NCBI GenBank assembly: GCA_037147055.1
Contig: JBAWVW010000075.1
Span: forward strand, 1 to 8,902
Length of the DNA: 8,902 bases
Source of the DNA: Casp-actino8 sp037147055
GTDB taxonomy: Bacteria; Actinomycetota; Acidimicrobiia; Acidimicrobiales; Ilumatobacteraceae
Direction of reading: 5' to 3'
Part shown: piece by piece, positions 7,009 to 8,902 of the stretch
Layout: each line of letters begins with the position of its first letter
How positions within the stretch are numbered: the stretch's first letter is position 1
Program-made: the position numbers and the translations under genes
The notes under the pieces: model-generated
Told to the model about the DNA's origin: nothing
Databases searched by the model: none
The model's input: the letters and a program-made list of their open reading frames with translations, nothing else

Positions 7009-7925
7009 TGCACTCTCCGTAACTGTGGCACAGAGATTTCACGGGCGACCCGCACATCAATTTCTTGCGTATTGGTACAAATAATGCCCAATAGGCAATC
7101 TGGTTCGGCTTCAACCATTTCGTCGACTACTTGGCAGTCATGCACAATGGCGATAACTGGTGTTGAGCGATCAACCACGCCCAGTTCACGCATCATCAAC
7201 CATTCAAGAGCGAGATATCTCTGTCCACCGCCAATATGGCGACCATCAAGAGTGACAGCCGTGGCGCCGGTAATCACGAGGTCTATTTTTCCTACTTTGC
7301 GAAGATCGCCTGGCCCCAAGCGACTTCCGAACTTCTCCATGCCGTCAAGAGTCGCCGCCAATTGTTTATCGCTCGCCGCCAACTTGGATCCATCTAAGAA
7401 AATAAAACCGCGACTGAGACCGTAAGTCGGGACCAAAATTTTCTTGCCAGCAATAAGAGCGGCCAAGCGCAATAGCTCGATGCTGTTATCGGGGGCGCAA
7501 AAAATGACTTGTGCTTGCGCCCATTCAGATCGCTTGGCGACTCGCTTGTGGGCTGCTGTAGAACCAGCGAAGTCCGGGACAAAGTTGCGCAGGTCCATAT
7601 CAAAACGCGAATCTGGCTTGGCGACTTCACTCAGACGTTGCCAAACGACACGTCGCACTCGCTCCTCTTGGATCACGAAAGTTCCGCGGCCTTGTTCGGC
7701 ACTGAGCAAACCATCGCGCACTAAATCTTCGATCGCTCGACGCAAGGTACCGCGACTGACCCCAAAAAGATCCATCAGGTTGGGTTCGGTAGGTAGCGGC
7801 GTTGAGTCTGAAAGAGTCCGCTCTAAAACGAGTCGGGTCAGCGAATCGCGTACCTGCTCGTACAACGGGGCATCGGCGAGAACATCTACCCCGAGGGCCG
7901 CAACGGCCTTACTTTCTTTCCCCAT
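7005..7925 (-). CDS. GntR-family transcription regulator fused to a COG0212 (cyclo-ligase-like) domain
   Basis: The 306 residues form two domains. Residues 20-84 are a complete GntR winged helix: PLYEQVRDSL at 20-29, PLPTEPNLMDLFGVSRGTLR at 43-62 containing the recognition helix (VSRGTLRRAI), and the wing GLLSAEQGRGTFV at 72-84. Residues 89-306 align end to end with the COG0212 protein encoded next: VWQRLSEVAKPDSRF (94-108), FVPDFAGS (115-122), TYGLSRGF (167-174), AATLDG (190-195), GRHIGGGQRYLALEW (228-242) and VHDCQVVDE (261-269). This half has lost family residues: the Gly-Lys-Gly..Gly-Tyr..Asp motif is GGGQRYLA, with Ala239 in place of Asp, and the end motif is EPDCLLGIICTNT. It therefore probably senses a ligand rather than catalyses. 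There is no Shine-Dalgarno sequence; the ATG lies six bases after a TATAGT box, so a leaderless mRNA is likely. Autoregulation and control of the importer are inferred from the operator-like repeat upstream. Confidence 0.92.
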   Translation of the reverse strand: MGKESKAVAALGVDVLADAPLYEQVRDSLTRLVLERTLSDSTPLPTEPNLMDLFGVSRGTLRRAIEDLVRDGLLSAEQGRGTFVIQEERVRRVVWQRLSEVAKPDSRFDMDLRNFVPDFAGSTAAHKRVAKRSEWAQAQVIFCAPDNSIELLRLAALIAGKKILVPTYGLSRGFIFLDGSKLAASDKQLAATLDGMEKFGSRLGPGDLRKVGKIDLVITGATAVTLDGRHIGGGQRYLALEWLMMRELGVVDRSTPVIAIVHDCQVVDEMVEAEPDCLLGIICTNTQEIDVRVAREISVPQLRRVQ

Positions 7926-7931
7926 GGACGA

Positions 7932-7937
7932 ACTATA
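7932..7937 (-). promoter_or_regulatory. Leaderless -10 box (TATAGT) for the GntR-COG0212 gene
   Basis: TATAGT fits the actinobacterial TANNNT consensus and ends six bases before the ATG at 7925, so the predicted transcription start is the A of the start codon. No Shine-Dalgarno sequence precedes this ATG. The best -35 candidate at 17-bp spacing, CATTCG, is poor, as is common in leaderless promoters and in promoters that depend on an activator. Confidence 0.55.
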
Positions 7938-7943
7938 GACATA

Positions 7944-7959
7944 ATTCGTTTAGACGAAT
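7944..7959. promoter_or_regulatory. GntR/HutC-type operator: perfect inverted repeat ATTCGT-N4-ACGAAT
   Basis: The 16-bp site has six-base arms that match perfectly around a four-base centre. Its core, GTTTAGAC on the plus strand and GTCTAAAC on the minus strand (7948-7955), fits the GT-N-TA-N-AC pattern described for HutC-type GntR regulators. It covers about -19 to -34 relative to the predicted start at 7925, just upstream of the -10 box, where a bound repressor would block polymerase. A weaker GTTTAGGC at 7984-7991 shares half of the core and could be a second, degenerate site. The link to the adjacent GntR protein is inference from position and pattern. Confidence 0.6.
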
Positions 7960-8008
7960 GTTTCAGAAGCGTGACGATTCGGTGTTTAGGCAAAAAGTAA
8001 AGTTCTGG

Positions 8009-8902
8009 CTAGATGGCGACAGGGACCTGTTTCCACTGATTGACATCAATCAGGCCGAGGTCCGTGATCCGCAGATCGGGAATCACCGAAAGACCCAAGA
8101 ATGACAGCAGCATGAATGGGGCATCGATAGCAATCCCGAACTCACGCGCCATCCGCTCCATATTTTCGATCTGATCAGCCACCGAATCAAGTGGCAGGTC
8201 GCTCATCAATCCCGCAATCGGTAACGGCACCTCAGCCAAAATCCGACCCTTGTGCACGAGCACTTGTCCCCCACCAATTTCAGCCAGTCGCGCTACCGCC
8301 ACGGCCATATCCTCTGGTCCACTGGCGTCACGCGCTCCGATGACCATGACATTATGAGCGTCATGACACACGGTCGAAGCAATCGCCCCGCGGGTGAGTC
8401 CAAAGTTGGCGACATAGCCCAAGCCGATCCGACCCGTCTTTTTGTGGCGTTCAAGCACGGCGATGCGCGCAATGTCATGACTGGAATCTCTGACATTCAA
8501 TTCAAGATAAGTCGTGCGCACCGTACCTTGAGTCACGCCTATCACGCGCGCCATTCCGTTAGCCGGTTCTTCAACAGTAAGTTCGTGCGCACTTGGATTG
8601 TGATGCAGATGGACTCGATTGCGCAACGAATCTGGCGCGGGAGTCGCGGGCACTACTCCTGAGATGATCGCTCCATCGCGCGCCACCAGACGCCCTGCTT
8701 GATAAACGACTGCAGGTCGGTAATCAGCAAGCGTGTCAAAAACCAAAATGTCGGCTTGATAGCCCGGTCCTAATTGACCAAGGTGGAAAAAGTTGTGGAA
8801 TTGCGCCGGCAAGAAAGTAGCCATGATCAAAGCGTCAATCTCGTTACATCCGGCGGCAACTGCCAGACGCACACAATGATTGATGTGACCAATCGTGCGG
8901 AT
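8009..8902 (-). CDS. ade: Adenine deaminase, C-terminal part; 5' end beyond the right edge
   Basis: Adenine deaminase (amidohydrolase superfamily, EC 3.5.4.2) converts adenine to hypoxanthine in purine salvage. The 297 visible residues are about half of a typical 550-600 residue protein. The frame is open to the edge, so the GTG at 8872 is not the true start. The end of the barrel and the metal-site region are visible as IGHINHCVRLA, then MATFLPAQFHNFFHLGQLGPGYQADILVF. The diagnostic C-terminal adenine-deaminase domain follows: IAVLERHKKTGRIGLGY, GLTRGAIASTVCHDAHNVMVIG, the GGGQVLVHKG segment, LPIAGLMSDLP, and PFMLLSFLGLSVIPDLRITDLGLIDV near the C-terminus. The N-terminal metal-binding HxH region is off the window, so catalytic integrity cannot be checked. 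The gene ends 83 bp before the fusion regulator, with no terminator hairpin seen. A variant acting on another aminopyrimidine or purine is possible. Confidence 0.93.
   Translation of the reverse strand: MRTIGHINHCVRLAVAAGCNEIDALIMATFLPAQFHNFFHLGQLGPGYQADILVFDTLADYRPAVVYQAGRLVARDGAIISGVVPATPAPDSLRNRVHLHHNPSAHELTVEEPANGMARVIGVTQGTVRTTYLELNVRDSSHDIARIAVLERHKKTGRIGLGYVANFGLTRGAIASTVCHDAHNVMVIGARDASGPEDMAVAVARLAEIGGGQVLVHKGRILAEVPLPIAGLMSDLPLDSVADQIENMERMAREFGIAIDAPFMLLSFLGLSVIPDLRITDLGLIDVNQWKQVPVAI

Noticed and set aside
7444..7938. Plus-strand open frame of 164 codons across the regulator gene
   Set aside because: It is opposite the GntR-COG0212 gene. The product is Arg/Ser-rich with no domain, and the minus-strand motifs are unambiguous.
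7960..8008. Intrinsic terminator after the adenine deaminase gene
   Set aside because: A short T-run is present on the minus strand, but no stable GC-rich stem precedes it.
1..8902. Mobile element, CRISPR array, tRNA or rRNA
   Set aside because: No transposase or integrase motifs, spaced direct repeats, cloverleaf or rRNA-like segments were seen. Coding density and style are uniform across the window.

Overview
The window looks like a piece of an uncultured actinobacterial chromosome. All nine protein-coding genes lie head to tail on the minus strand, so transcription runs from high to low coordinates. The clues to the lineage are a probable F420-dependent luciferase-like oxidoreductase, a mycobacterial-style acyl-CoA synthetase, a Tat-type lipoprotein, leaderless-looking promoters and a GC content that appears only moderate, near 50% by eye. 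Acidimicrobiia or a related aquatic actinobacterial group fits best, but that is inference.

Layout in order of transcription: (1) the C-terminal half of an adenine deaminase, entering from the right edge and ending at 8009; (2) an 83-bp gap with a TATAGT -10 box six bases before the next ATG and a perfect inverted repeat that matches the HutC-type GntR operator pattern; (3) a 306-residue protein in which a GntR winged helix is joined to a domain of the 5-formyltetrahydrofolate cyclo-ligase paralog family COG0212; (4) a stand-alone COG0212 protein overlapping it by 4 bp; (5) a complete importer: a Tat/lipoprotein NMT1/THI5-like binding protein, an ATPase and a permease with two fused membrane domains; (6) a luciferase-like oxidoreductase; (7) a 373-residue protein of unknown function; (8) the N-terminal part of an acyl-CoA synthetase, leaving through the left edge.

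The right half reads as an uptake and salvage module for a small heterocycle. NMT1/THI5-like transporters commonly import thiamin pyrimidine precursors or related compounds, COG0212 genes have been linked by comparative genomics to thiamin metabolism rather than folate salvage, and adenine deaminase is a purine-salvage enzyme. The most unusual element is the GntR-COG0212 fusion. Its C-terminal domain is a diverged copy of the enzyme-like protein encoded immediately downstream and has lost residues that the downstream copy keeps. It therefore looks like an enzyme paralog recruited as the ligand sensor of a transcription factor, probably controlling its own promoter and the importer.

The left half (oxidoreductase, unknown protein, acyl-CoA synthetase) resembles lipid or xenobiotic catabolic sets of actinobacteria. 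It may be read through from the importer operon or driven by its own leaderless promoter near 2800. No tRNA, rRNA, CRISPR array, insertion sequence or recognisable riboswitch was seen, and no stretch over 300 bases lacks a gene.
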